Shown: piece by piece, positions 11,516 through 22,040 of the stretch
How positions within the stretch are numbered: position 1 is the stretch's first letter
Layout: every line of letters starts with the position of its first letter
Source: Lepus europaeus
Lineage: Eukaryota; Chordata; Mammalia; Lagomorpha; Leporidae
DNA length: 64,000 nt
NCBI RefSeq assembly: GCF_033115175.1
Contig: NC_084843.1
Span: 51,314,474-51,378,473 of the forward strand
Reading direction: 5' to 3'
Translations under genes and position numbers: made by a program
The notes under the pieces: generated by a model
What the model was told of the DNA's origin: nothing
What the model saw: the letters and a program-made list of their open reading frames with translations, nothing else
The model's database searches: none

Positions 11516-12153
11516 CTGAGCACCTAAAAGGAAACCTGTAGAAGTGAAATGGACACTATGAGAAAGAGTGACTTGATCAGCCCTTGTCCTGACTGTTGAG
11601 AAACAACTTACTATTTTATTCCTTTTAGTATTTTTTTGTTCTACTTAATGCCATTGGTTGAATTCTTTAATTAACACACAATTATTCTTAGGCATTTAAA
11701 TTTAACTGAAAAGTGATCCCTGTTAAATATAAGTGTGGGAATAAGAGAGGGAGGAGATGTACAGTTCAGCACATGCTCACCCTGACTTACCCCTAATGGT
11801 AGAACTAGAAACGTGCCAGGGGATTCCAATTTAGTTCCATCAAGGTGGCATGTACCAACACCATCTTACTTTTTAAAGTGATCAGTTTCAGTTCATAATT
11901 GATCATAAAGATAGGATTAAGTGTCAAAGGGATTACATAGATAAGACCAGTGTCTGCAAATAATAATAGATAGAATTAAAAAGGAGAGAATGGGCTTACA
12001 TGGGAAGCAGGATACACAGCAGACTTATAAAATGGCAAATGCCCTAAACAGCACTCTGACCTCAGAATCAGCCCTTAAGACACTCAGACACAAGATCTCA
12101 TGAGAGCTTGCAGGCGTGGAAAGTCAAGACACCGTGGCAAAAATATGACCCAG

Positions 12154-12489
12154 GCTGGTGCCGCGGCTCACTAGGCTAATCCTCCTCCTGCAGCACTGGT
12201 ACTCCGGGTTCTAGTCCCAGTTGGGGTGCCGGATTCCGTCCCGGTTGCTCCTCTTCCAGTTCAGCTCTCTGCTGTGCCAGGGAAGGAAGTGGAGGATAAC
12301 CCAAGTGCTTGGGCCCTGCACCCACATGGGAGACCAAGAGGAATCACCTGGCTCCTGGCTTTGGATCGGCGCAGCGAGCTGGCCGTGGTGGCCATTTGGG
12401 GGGTGAACCAACGGAAGGAAGACCTTTATCTCTGTCTCTCTCTCACTGTCTAATTCTGCCTGTCAGAAAAAAAAAGCAAAAAAAAAAAA
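12154..12489 (+). repeat. Younger CSINE nested in the 3' UTR of L1 copy 2
   Basis: A full-length SINE begins ggctggtgccgcggctcact (tRNA-like A-box region), followed by ggttctagtccc (B-box region). It contains the gtgcttgggcc and cacctggctcctgg blocks and a CT-rich 3' region, and ends in a long A-rich tail. It splits L1 sequence that is continuous in copies 1 and 4. The flanking repeat is A-rich with gacc on both sides, so the TSD is short or ambiguous. It inserted after L1 copy 2. Confidence 0.9.
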
Positions 12490-13066
12490 GACCTAAATGT
12501 AAGATCTCTGTGAGTGAGATCCCAGTGAAAAGAACAGGCCATCAAAGAAGGAGGTACCTTTCTCTGAAGGGAGGAGAGAACTTCTACTTCGACTATGACC
12601 TTGTCTAAATAAGATCATAGTTTGTGAACTCAAGAGGCTTCCATAGCCTTGGCAGCTTATGACAAGAGCCTCAGTTGATTGCTGACATCATAAATAAAAG
12701 TGGCAATTGTTAAATCAATTAGAGTCACTGTGCACCTACTCCTATGTAGGATCTCTGTCCTTAATGTGTTGTATTATGCGAATTAATGGTAAAACTACTA
12801 CTCAAATAGTATTCTATACTTTGTGTGTCTGTGTGGGTGCAAACTGTTGAAATCTTTACTTAGTATATACTAAACTGATCATCTGTATATAAAGAGAATT
12901 GAAAATGAATATTGATGAAGAATAGGTTTGGGAGAGGGTGTGGGAGATGGGATGGTTGTGGGTGGGAGGGAGGTTATGGGAGGGAAAAGCCGCAATAATT
13001 CAAAAATTGCACTTTCGAAATTTATATTTATTAAATAAAAGTTGGAAAAAAAAGAGAAGAGACTGT

Positions 13067-14699
13067 TCATTGCTTCACCATACTTGTTTTTCCCCATTCT
13101 AGCACTAATGTGAAGGGATTGTTCAGCATAAAACCCATCAAAGTTATGCCATGACATAACTATATATCTCAATATTAGTGAGCGGAGAATTGTGTTCTCT
13201 TATTGGAATTCTAATCTAAAGGATGTCTCTGTCCAGCCTTACCTTGCCAGGATGAGAAGGAAAGCAACCTGCCCCTCTGGCCTAGATCAGAGGATAGCAG
13301 CAGACTGAATTAGGACTTTGAATTGAAAGCTGAGAGATAGAAAAAGAGGGAAAGAGACCAAGGCGAGGAGACTCCTGGGTATCTGTGTAAGATGGACATG
13401 ATTAAAACACAAGATAAGTATCTTGCATCATTTTTTAGATTCTGAATTTATTTAAAACCCATCCAGAGTTGAATGTAGAATGGTTTCTTAGTATGCTGCA
13501 TATCCCTCAAGACACTGTGCTAGATAATACTATCTAAATTTTTGATCATGGACTCCAGGGCGAGAAAGGAGGTAAGGGGAAAAAGGCAATAAAGAATTCT
13601 GTTTCAAGGCATTCAAGATGGTAAAAATTTGCCATGTCAGCCCGAATCAGGGATTGGGAACCTCTGGAACAGGCAGGCTCCCTGGGAAGGGACTTCTCTC
13701 AAATCTCCACTGTCAGATTCCCGGCCTTCTGTTTATGATCCATTCCAGGCTCCTTGGTACATCTCCTCCGAGACTTGGAGAACTGAAGCTTAAACAGCAT
13801 TTTGTGTCTTAGTGTCAGCTGTTGTTGAGGTCCCCAGGGATTCTTTACTATTGTTAGTTAAAGCTTGATAACTGTATTCTGTTATAATTATTTGATTAAT
13901 TGTTTTAGTTTTATTCCAGAGTATGCAGTTTTCCTGAAACAAAGACTTTGAGCACATGGTGTCAAAAAACATAGATTTAAGGCTCATTCAAGAATCATTC
14001 AGACTAATACAAACACCCTGACTCTTGAGGCTGCTGAATGATAAGATTAAGCAAACATTTTAAAAAAGGAGTCTGCCGTTATTATCTAAAAAACAATAAT
14101 AGCAAAGTGTGTTAAATGTAGGAGAATACAAGCTTATGTTTCTGTGTCTGAAATATATGCCCTGTTGTCAGTTTTTTGTCTTTCTTACTAATGGAGGAAA
14201 AATGAAATCTAATGTTTCAGAGAGGTTAGTAAACTCAGAAAGTCTTTTTTCAGTCACCAAACATTAACTGATCATCTTTTATGTCCCAGATCCATAAAAT
14301 GGTCTAACTGTGCTTTGAAAGTGCCTGCTTCATTGGAGAATGCAAACTTTTGTAAAATACATAACAATGTAGACAAGTACTAATAAGGCAAATAAAAATA
14401 GAGATTGGCTAATATGGTGGAGCAAATAAGAATGAGACAGGGACAAGATCAGAGAAAGCAATTCCTAAAATAATTGAGATTTTTCAAAGTGTCTCTAAAT
14501 GAATGAGTAAATGAATAGGGTAAGAGGAAGAGATATGGATAACTTAATGCCAGCTTTAAATACTTGTCATTGTGATTGTTTTGACATTAGCACTGAATAG
14601 AAAGCATCACATATAAGCTAGAAGACCAGTTTGGGAGTAAGTGTCCTGTTAACAGTTTCTTACTCTGTGCGGTCTTCAATGTCCATACCTTTAAAATTA
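13067..14699. other. Unique sequence
   Basis: No gene or confident repeat recognised. The part near 14290-14400 vaguely resembles old mammalian repeats but is too decayed to assign. Confidence 0.4.
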
Positions 14700-15050
14700 A
14701 GAGATATGGCTACCTGAATTCATATTTTCTTCTACAGCATGGATTTACTTTTTGGAAGCAGCTCCTCATCCAGGGACTATATTTGCCCTTTGCAGCAGCT
14801 TAGCCAATGTCAAAAGACTAGGTCTAGCCAACGGAATGAGAGTGGAATTGATATATGTCACTTCCGAGAAGGTTGGATATCTGATGTAGCTGTCCACTCT
14901 TTTCCCTCTTGCTGTATTTGTGGTGGAGGTGGTTATGTTATGAGAGAATCTCTGAGAGCTGTCTGGTTTGCATTTAACTCTAGATCAACAAAAAGTAAAC
15001 TTTTATTATTTTGAATCACTGAGCTTTTGGAGTTGTGAATTGCCACAGCT
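14700..15050 (+). repeat. Possible ancient LTR-like repeat, family unassigned
   Basis: The segment has a gccaacggaatgagagtgg / tgtcacttcc pair and an end resembling an old LTR (aaacttttattattttgaatc, then cactgagctttt and cacagctagccc). A 91-codon frame at 14739-15014 has no known domain and lies within this repeat, so I do not call it a gene. Confidence 0.4.
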
Positions 15051-15554
15051 AGCCCACCACTGGTAGTACAAAATTGCAAGTATTATTTATGCTACTTTTC
15101 ACAGAGTTGTTGAAAGCTTCAAACATGAGAGTAGATGTGAAATTTTAAGTACTAAACAGACGATAGGGATTGTGTGGTTAAAAAGAAAACAAAACTGTAT
15201 CTGTTGAAAATTAATAGTTCATTTAATAAGAAATGCAATTTGCTCAGTTGAGAGTGTGTTTAAAATGTTTGCTCTTATACTGTTATATGCTATTATGAGA
15301 ACATTTTTAAATGTCAAATGAAAGCCTTTTGTTTTAAATGATAATTAACACTCTAAGATACCAATTTAACAAATAAAAATTCCTGAAATTAACTTGAGGT
15401 TCATCTTTATGGTATCTGATTTGCATTCTTTTGGACTGATTTTTAACAAATGTGAATTGGTTGTCTCAAGGGAGGTACAACCTGATTTTGGAAATAGTTA
15501 ATAACAGGAACAGACTGGGAGGCAAGAGTTATAATGAGAAAGTGGTGAATTTGT
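15051..15554. other. Unique sequence, with a possible MIR scrap
   Basis: Around 15070-15170 the pattern acttttcacagagttgttg followed by a variable A/G-rich stretch resembles the 3' part of a MIR, but it is too decayed to be sure. The rest is unassigned. Confidence 0.35.
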
Positions 15555-16010
15555 CAGAAGTCTGTCAAGTACAAGTGACAGAATCTTAAGTTAAAGTAGC
15601 TTGAGCCAAACAAAGGGGGGCCTTTACTGATGGGACAGAGGTAAAAGAGTGTCAGGGAAAAAGGCTCAGGCCCAGTTACAAGTCAGCTCTGCCTTAGTAA
15701 GGAACTGAAACACTGTTAGGTTCTTTCGTCTTCCCCATGGCACTTCATGATTTTAAGGGGCACTGCTTTTTCTCTTCATGGCAGTTGACAGCTCTTTGGT
15801 TCTTTATCTTATACATTCGGTTATCAAGGCAGTCACTAGCCACAAAGTATTTTCTTCTAAAACCTATCATTCCATAGAATTGACTTACTGGGTTATTCTG
15901 GTTATGTGTCTAATCCTAGAGGTGGGCAAGTCACTAATATCAGCTTCTTGGTTAGTCATGTGTATGAGAGAAGAATTTACTAGAAAGGAATCCCAAATGC
16001 AAGCCTAGCA
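15555..16010 (+). repeat. Possible ancient interspersed repeat, family unassigned
   Basis: Begins caagtacaagtgacagaatc and continues with a decayed gtagcttgagcc motif. This matches the opening of a common old mammalian repeat (acaagtgacagaaa...ggcttaagca). A 76-codon open frame across its end is not gene-like. Confidence 0.4.
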
Positions 16011-16417
16011 GCTAAGAGAATTTTTAATGTGAAGTCGTTGATTAAAGAAAATTAAAGATGCTATTTTAGACTGTCAAGGAACTGTCATAATGGATAGATA
16101 CTACTGTTCTCTTGGAACATCTACTACTTCCTGGGAATTTATTATCTAGTGTTTTCTGGGAACTTCCAATGCAATGTGGAGATAAAATGAAGTTGAAAAA
16201 TGTTTATTTTTAATGTCACTTGAATTGTACAAAGCAGATATTTGTTTACTTTCATTTAACATACATGATTTCAATTATGATTGAAAAATCTTTAGTTTTG
16301 AATATTTTATGAACTTGTGGCTCGTTTTGGGAGCCCCAAGAACTTTAAAATTCTAAAAATGTTTCCCATTTCCATTAGTAATCTTATATAACTCATTCCA
16401 GCAGTACTTTATAATAT
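16011..16417. other. Unique AT-rich sequence
   Basis: Nothing recognised up to the target site of the composite SINE insertion. Confidence 0.4.
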
Positions 16418-16431
16418 AATAGAGGTTTCTT

Positions 16432-16496
16432 TTTTAAAATGATTTATTTATTTATTTGAAAAGCAGAGTTAGACAGAGACAGACAGAGAGATAAAG

Positions 16497-16527
<31 letters not shown>

Positions 16528-16548
16528 GACCTTCCAAATGACCACAAC
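16432..16548 (-). repeat. Truncated CSINE 3' region
   Basis: The A/T tail (gatttatttatttatttgaa), aagcagagttagacag and a GA-rich run lead into accttccaaatgaccacaa. The usual ggttcactcc segment between these blocks is missing, and the SINE head is absent. It forms the distal end of the composite insertion. Confidence 0.8.
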
Positions 16549-16930
16549 AATATTTTCTTGATTATTAAACATTTATATCTGCTTATTTGTGTTTTGTGTA
16601 TATACCCTGTGCTTGTTTTAATCTTAGGATACTTGACTTTTTCTGATTTGTAAAGATTATTTATCTTTTAGAACTAACAGCTTTCACATTTACACATTTA
16701 TTTTTATATGGAAGTTATAAATCTATACTGTTAAAACAGTCATATCTATTTTTCCTTTCTCTCATAGCTTCCTTCTTTTGCGTCATGTTTTCGGACTGCT
16801 AGATTGCACACACATTCACATACAGAAACGGATGATGTTTACATATATATATAAATAAAAACATTCTAAGCTTCTGATTTGTGACTGTGTATGTGTACTA
16901 ACTGTTCACTCCTTTGTAGCTGTTTTTCTT
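16549..16930 (-). repeat. Passenger segment derived from a decayed L1, paralogous to 22138-22405
   Basis: The first 250 bases (about 16556-16810) align to 22138-22405 in the same orientation. My hand alignment finds about 21 differences in 235 bases, excluding the last few positions. Both copies share decayed departures from L1 ORF2, so they descend from one already-degenerate locus. The remaining 120 bases, with an atatatata run, have no match I can see in the window. Confidence 0.65.
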
Positions 16931-16984
16931 TTTTGGGAAAGATTTATTTATTTATTTGAAAGGCAGGGTTACAGAGAGGCAGAA

Positions 16985-17017
<33 letters not shown>

Positions 17018-17284
17018 GAGAGAATCTTCCTTTCGCTGGTTCACTCCTCAAATGGCCATAACAGCTAGAACTGGGCTGATCTGAAGCCAAGAGCCAGGAG
17101 TTGCCTCCAGGTCTCCCATATGGGTGCAAGTTGCCAGGTACTTGGGCCATCTTCCACTGCTTTCTCAAGCATATTAGCAGGGAGCTGGATGGGAAATGGA
17201 GCAGCTGAGACTTGAACCTGTGCTCATATGGGATGCTGGCAATGTGGCCAGCAGCTTTACCTGCTATACCACAGTGCCGGCCCC
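16931..17284 (-). repeat. Full-length older CSINE
   Basis: Antisense on the plus strand: tail aaagatttatttatttatttg, a long GA-rich tract, ctggttcactcctcaaatgg, gagccaggag, acttgggccatcttccactg, gcagggagctgg, and an end with accacagtgccggcccc. The tRNA-like head, with internal Pol III boxes, lies at the 17284 end, so transcription would run leftward into the passenger segment. Confidence 0.88.
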
Positions 17285-17298
17285 AATAGAGGTTTCTT

Positions 17299-17332
17299 AA
17301 AAAAAAAAAAAAAAAAAACAAAAAAAAAAAAA
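17299..17332. repeat. A-rich run
   Basis: Thirty-four bases of A interrupted by one C, directly after the right-hand TSD of the composite insertion. Because it lies outside the TSD on the SINE-head side, it is a property of the target site rather than the tail of this minus-strand insertion. Confidence 0.9.
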
Positions 17333-17868
17333 CTTTACTTTCCCTGATGAGATCAAAAAGGAAATCTGTATCTTGGCAACAAAAACTTATTATAAAAGGT
17401 AATAATGTTTGACTTTGATCTTCTGCATCAGAATGTTGATATAGATTTAACTGGATTTTTCTAAAAGGAGATGCTAAAGTCAACATTTGCATAGTCAGAA
17501 TCTGAGTAAATTTGCCTGTATTCTGAGACATCTGATTAAGGAATCTTTAATCTTGTTCTTTGTTGTCTTACTCTCATCATTCATTATTTCTCCCAACAAA
17601 ATGTAATACACCTAGATTTAAGGTAGGATAGAGGGGATTGTGTTTAAGACAGGGAAGGCTCAAAAGGATTTGTTTTCAAGGAATATTGAGGATAGCATCT
17701 CAGGTGATGAGTGTAGATAGCCACAGATTCAGGTTTTTGGGCATAAACACAGATGCTGCTTTGAAATACTTCTCAAGGATTCTTTGAATGAATTGACAGT
17801 GTTGCTGCATTCTAGAGTGACTTCTTAATCATTCAAGCTCAGGTATTATTTTGTTCCACTAAAGTTTT
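17333..17868. other. Unique sequence
   Basis: No repeat or gene recognised between the A-run and L1 copy 4. Confidence 0.45.
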
Positions 17869-17881
17869 AATAAAGAGGAGA

Positions 17882-19176
17882 TGCTGAAATTCATATGGAG
17901 ACACAGAAGACCTCGAATAGCCAAAGCAATCCTGTACAATAAAAACAAAGCCGGAGGCATCACAATACCTGATTTCAGGACATACTACAGGGCAGTTGTT
18001 ATCAAAACAGCATGGTACTGGTACAGAAACAGATGGATAGACCAATGGAACAGAATAGAAACACCAGAAATCAATCCAAACATCTACAGCCAACTTATAT
18101 TTGACCAAAGATCCAAATCTAATCCCTGGAATAAGGACAGTCTATTCAATAAATGGTGCTGGGAAAATTGGATTTCCACATGCAGAAGCTTGAAGCAAGA
18201 CCCATACCTATCACCTTACACAAAAATTGACTCAACATGGATTAAAGACTTAAATCTACGACCCGAAACCATCAAATTATTAGAGAGCATTGGAGAAACC
18301 CTGCAAGATATAGGCACAGGCAAAGACTTCCTGGAAAATACTCCAACAGCACAGGCAGTCAAAACCAAAATTAACATTTGGGATTGCATCAAATTGAGAA
18401 GTTTCTGTACTTCAAAAGAAACAGTCAGGAAAGTGAAGAGGCAACCAACAGAATGGGAAAAAATATTCGCAAACTATACTACAGATAAAGGATTGATAAC
18501 CAGAATCTACAAAGAAATCAAGAAAATCCACAACAACAAAACAAACAACCCACTTAAGAGATGGGCCAAGGACCTCAATAGACATTTTTCGAAAGAGGAA
18601 ATCCAAATGGCCAACAGACACATGAAAAAATGTTCAAGATCACTAGCAATCAGAGAAATGCAAATCAAAACCACAATGAGGTTCCATCTCACCCCGGTGA
18701 GAATGGCTCACATTCAGAAATCTACCAACAACAGATACTGGAGAGGATGTGGGGAAAAAGGGACACTAACCCACTGTTGGTGGGAATGCAAACTGGTTAA
18801 GCCACTATGGAAGTCTGTCTGGAGATTCCTCAGAAACCTGAACATAACCCTACCATACAACCCAGCCATCCCACTCCTTGGAATTTACCCAAAGGAAATT
18901 AATTTGGCAAATAAAAAAGCCATCTGCACATTAATGTTTATTGCAGCTCAATTCACAATAGCTAAGACCTGGAACCAACCCAAATGCCCATCAACAGTAG
19001 ACTGGATAAAGAAATTATGGGACATGTACTCCATAGAATACTATACAGCAGTAAGAAACAATGAAACCCGGTCATTTGCAACAAGATGGAGCAATCTGGA
19101 AAACATCATGCTGAGTGAATTAAGCCAGTCCCAAAGAGAAAAATATCATTTGTTTTCCCTGATCGGTGACAACTAA
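17882..19176 (+). pseudogene. L1 ORF2 C-terminal fragment, 431-codon open frame (copy 4)
   Basis: Open from the 5' junction to the stop. It begins [19 protein letters not shown]. The apparent start ATG at 17881 falls in the target-site duplication, so it is not the gene's own start. Recognisable blocks are [17 protein letters not shown] (about 44-60), KLRSFC (171-176), the cysteine-containing [19 protein letters not shown] (288-306, Cys 290, 299 and 303), [32 protein letters not shown], and the C-terminal [10 protein letters not shown]. In the intact protein this region follows the reverse transcriptase and contributes to RNA binding. Endonuclease and RT are absent. Confidence 0.93.
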
Positions 19177-20049
19177 CTGAGCACCAAAGGGGAAACCTAT
19201 TAAGTGAAATGGACACTATAAGCAACAATGAACTGATCAGCTCGTGTCCTGACTTTAGATGTACAATGTAATACTTTATCCTTTTTAGTATTTTTTGTAG
19301 TTGTTGTTGTTGTTGTTGTTCTAGTACTAGTGGTTGAACTCTGTAATAAACACACAATTATTCTTAGGTGTTTAAATTTTAACTGAAAAGTGATCCCTGT
19401 TAAATTTAAGAGTGGAAAAAGAGAGGGAGGAGATGTACAATTTGGAAGATGCTCAATCTGACTTGCCCCAAATGGTGGAGTTAGAAATGTGCCAGGGGAT
19501 TCCAATACAATCCCATCAAGGTGGCATGTACCAATGCCATCGCACTAGTCCAAGTGATCAGTTTCAGCTCACAATTGATGGCTCTGATAGGTCTAAGAGT
19601 CAAAGGGATCACGCAAACAAGACAAGTGTCTGCTAATACTAACTGATAGAATCAAAAAGGGAGAGAAAGATCCAACATGGGAAGCGGGATACACAGCAGA
19701 CTCGTAGAATGGCAGATGTCCTAAGCAACACTCTGGCCTCAGAATCAACCCTCAAGGCATTCGGATCTGGCTGAAGAGCCCATGAGAGTATAGTAGGCAT
19801 GGAAAGCCAAGATATCATGGAAAAAAAAAAGACCTAAATGAAAGATCTCTGTGAGTGAGATCCCAGTGGAAAGAACGGGGCCATCAAAGAAGGAGGTACC
19901 CTTCTCCGAAGGGAGGAGAGAACTTCCACTTTGACTATGACCCTATCGGAATAAGATCAAAGTCAGCGAACTCTAAAGGCTTCCATAGCCATGGCAACTC
20001 ATGACTAGAGCCTAGGGAGATTACTGACGCCATGAACAGGAGTGTCAAA

Positions 20050-20490
20050 TTGTTAAGTCAGCAACAGGAGTCACTGTGTACTTACACCCCATGTGGGATC
20101 TGTCCTTAATGTGTTGTCTAATGTGAAGTGATGCTATAACTAGTACTGAAACAGTATTTTTATACTTTGTGTTTCTGTGTGGGTACAAACTGATGAGGTC
20201 TTCACTAATTATATACTGAATTGATCTTCTGTATATAAAGAGAATTGGAAATGAAAAAAACAACCTGGTGTTAAATTGGAAATGGCATAGAAAATTAATT
20301 TTAAAAAAAAAAACTATTATGTAATATCTCTGTCTTTAATGTGCTGTACATTGTTATTTAATGCTATAATTAGTACTCCAATGGTAGTTTTTTCACTTTG
20401 TGTTGCTATATGGGCAAACTGTTGAAATCTTTACTTAATATGTACTAAACTGATCTTCTGTATATAAAGAGAATTGAAAATGAATCTTTA
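20050..20490 (+). repeat. Duplicated 3' UTR module within L1 copy 4
   Basis: Module A (about 20050-20255) and module B (about 20320-20490) each run from a ctgtc(c/t)ttaatgtg core, through gctataa(c/t)tagtact and ctttgtgt, to gatcttctgtatataaagag. They are separated by an A-rich spacer with ttttaaaaaaaaaaac, which looks like an old poly(A) junction. Module A ends in ggaaatgaaaaaaac without a polypurine tract; module B leads into it. Both lie inside one TSD pair, so the doubling predates this insertion. Confidence 0.8.
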
Positions 20491-20497
20491 TGTGAAT

Positions 20498-20563
20498 GGA
20501 AGGGGAAAGGGAGCGGGAGGGGGGAGGGTTGCGGGTAGGAGGGAAGTTATGGGAGGGGGGAAG
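20498..20563 (+). other. G-rich polypurine tract of L1 3' UTR
   Basis: Several runs of three to six G (ggaaggggaaagggagcggg, then ggggggaggg, gcgggtaggaggg and gggaggggggaag) make a potential G-quadruplex on the plus (L1 sense) strand. The same tract is at about 8738-8806 in copy 1 and 53688-53750 in copy 5. Such a tract is a known conserved feature of mammalian L1 3' UTRs. Its folding here is inferred. Confidence 0.7.
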
Positions 20564-20649
20564 CCATTGTAACCCATAAGCTGTACTTTGGAAATTTATA
20601 TTCATTAAATAAAAGTTAAAAAAAATAAAAAAAAATAAAGAGGAGATGC

Positions 20650-20929
20650 AATAACACCTCTTCCCACTCTGAACATTCCACCTTCACACTCTGGTGCTTC
20701 CCAGAAAAGTAAATAGAAGCTGTGAGATGTGATCTGAGAGTCACCGAAGAGTCTTCCTGTCCCCGGTATTTGCCTGTCTAGATGCATCCAAAGTCTTCAC
20801 CATCACACTCATTCAATTTGGTTACATCATTGTCCATCTGAGACTCTTTTAAACCTGAGAGGCCAATGGGGTTGAGCAAATCTGGAGAGGCAAAGTAGTG
20901 TCTAAGAGAACATACTTATAATTTATGTT
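20650..20929. other. Unique sequence
   Basis: Nothing recognised downstream of L1 copy 4. Confidence 0.4.
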
Positions 20930-21338
20930 GTTCTTCAAAATGTGATGTATATTCTACTAAAGTTTTCTGCAGAAATGGAAAAATACAATGCTTATTTGCA
21001 CCTATTAGTCACAATATATTGTGGCTACCATATAATTAGAGTCTTTTTTATTTTAATGACTTTTTAATATTCAGCTTGTTTCTAAATTTTTACTCACATA
21101 AATGGTGCCTTATACACTTTTATAGCTAAATCTTTGTTCATTCTTTTGATTATTTACTAAGAATCTTTTTCTTGAAATGTAACTATTTGGCCAAAAGACA
21201 TTTCTTTGAAAATTTAATTTTTCATATATACTGCCCCGTTTGCCCTCCAACAAGACTGCATAATTTTACAGTCTTACCAATAGTATGGAGACCAAATTAT
21301 CATTATCTTTTCTGAAAACTCAGTATCAAGTTAATTTT
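20930..21338 (-). pseudogene. Decayed old L1 ORF2/3' region, antisense (left part)
   Basis: On the plus strand it shows antisense L1-type landmarks: cagcttgtttctaaattttt, acataaatggtgcc, tgaaatgtaactatttggcc and actgccccgtttgccctccaacaag. These correspond to the complement of the old L1 ORF2 C-terminal region, but no frame survives. It continues at 22041 after two CSINE insertions. Confidence 0.6.
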
Positions 21339-21703
21339 TAATAAGACTTATTTATTCATTTTAAATGCAGAGTAAAAGAGAGAGAAGGACACAGAGAGAG
21401 AGAGAGGAAAGAGAGAGAGAGGAAAGAGAGAGAGAGAGAGAATCCTAAAACTGCTGGTTCTCTCACCAGATATCTGCAAGAGCCAGGAATAGGCCAGGGT
21501 GATGTCAAGAGCTTGGAACTCCTTCTGGGGTCTCCTACATGGGTGACAGGAATCCAAGGACCATCATTTTACTGCCTCCTAGGCACATTATCAGGAAGCT
21601 GAATCAGAAGCACAGAGTAGCTAAGACTTGAACCAGGCATTCCAATATTGAGTGTGGGCATCCCAAGCAGTGATTTAACCTGTTGCACTATAATATCCAC
21701 CTC
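21339..21703 (-). repeat. Older CSINE with GA-rich expansion
   Basis: Antisense copy: tail aagacttatttattcatttt, then a long GA-rich run (about 21376-21442), the ctgctggttctctcacc block, gaagctgaatcagaag, and an end with ttgcactataatatccacc. Strongly diverged. Confidence 0.75.
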
Positions 21704-21709
21704 TTCAAT

Positions 21710-22040
21710 TTATTTTAAAGATTTCATTTATTTATTTGGAAGGCAAAGTGACAGAGAGGCACAGAGAGATCTTCCATCTTCGTGTTCACTCCCCATATGT
21801 CCTCAGTGGCTGTGGCCGGGCCAAGTTGAAGTCAGGAGCTTGGAAATCCATTTGTGTTTGCCAAGTAGATGGCAGGAACTCAAGCACTTGGGCCATCTTA
21901 CACTCCTTTCACAGGCACATTAGCATGGAGCTGGATCAGAAGTGTAGCAGCTAGAACACAAACTGGCTAGAACACAAATCTGATATCAGATGCCAGTGTC
22001 ACAGGTGACAGCTTAACTACTCATGCCACAATGCCAGTCC
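21710..22040 (-). repeat. Older CSINE
   Basis: Antisense copy: aaagatttcatttatttattt, aaggcaaagtgacagagagg, cgtgttcactcccc, acttgggccatctta and gcatggagctggatcag, ending caatgccagtcc. An 18-base stretch with ctagaacacaaa is locally duplicated near 21950-21980. It separates the two halves of the old antisense L1. Confidence 0.8.

Larger units (their letters stand above)
10815..13066 (+). mobile_element. L1 copy 2, 5'-truncated, with 12-bp TSD and nested CSINE
   Basis: The duplication agaagagactgt is at 10815-10826 and 13055-13066. The body starts in ORF2 at the aatctacaaagaaatcaag block, ends ORF2 at 11515, and carries the 3' UTR interrupted by a CSINE at 12154-12489. It ends in AATAAA and poly(A) near 13054. 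It shares the ORF2 frameshift-pair signature of copy 1, so it belongs to the same subfamily. It lacks all catalytic domains. Confidence 0.92.
16418..17298 (-). mobile_element. Composite insertion: CSINE + 382-bp passenger + CSINE tail, single 14-bp TSD
   Basis: The direct repeat aatagaggtttctt occurs at 16418-16431 and 17285-17298. Read on the minus strand, the 853 bases between them are a full CSINE (17284 to 16931), then 382 bases of non-SINE sequence (16930-16549), then a second, truncated CSINE 3' region with a GA/CT-rich tract and A/T tail (16548-16432). One TSD around the whole block suggests that a read-through transcript of a CSINE and its downstream flank was inserted as one unit. 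Stepwise insertions are an alternative. Confidence 0.7.
17869..20649 (+). mobile_element. L1 copy 4, 5'-truncated, best preserved, 16-bp TSD
   Basis: A perfect duplication aataaagaggagatgc is at 17869-17884 and 20634-20649. The pre-site tttt|aataaa fits L1 endonuclease preference. The 2,749-bp body starts in ORF2, keeps an open frame to the native stop at 19176, and has a long 3' UTR with two similar modules (about 20050-20255 and 20320-20490). It ends with a polypurine tract, AATAAA and poly(A). The perfect TSD and unbroken ORF2 tail mark it as the youngest L1 here. It is truncated and cannot act on its own. Confidence 0.95.

Noticed and set aside
16944..17531. A 195-codon minus-strand open frame
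   Set aside because: It runs through a CSINE, its GA tract (giving Ser-Leu repeats) and an A-run (giving a Phe run). A repeat artefact.
17881..19176. A 431-codon open frame that could be taken for a host gene
   Set aside because: It is the C-terminal part of L1 ORF2 inside a TSD-bounded truncated L1. Its apparent start codon lies in the duplicated target site.
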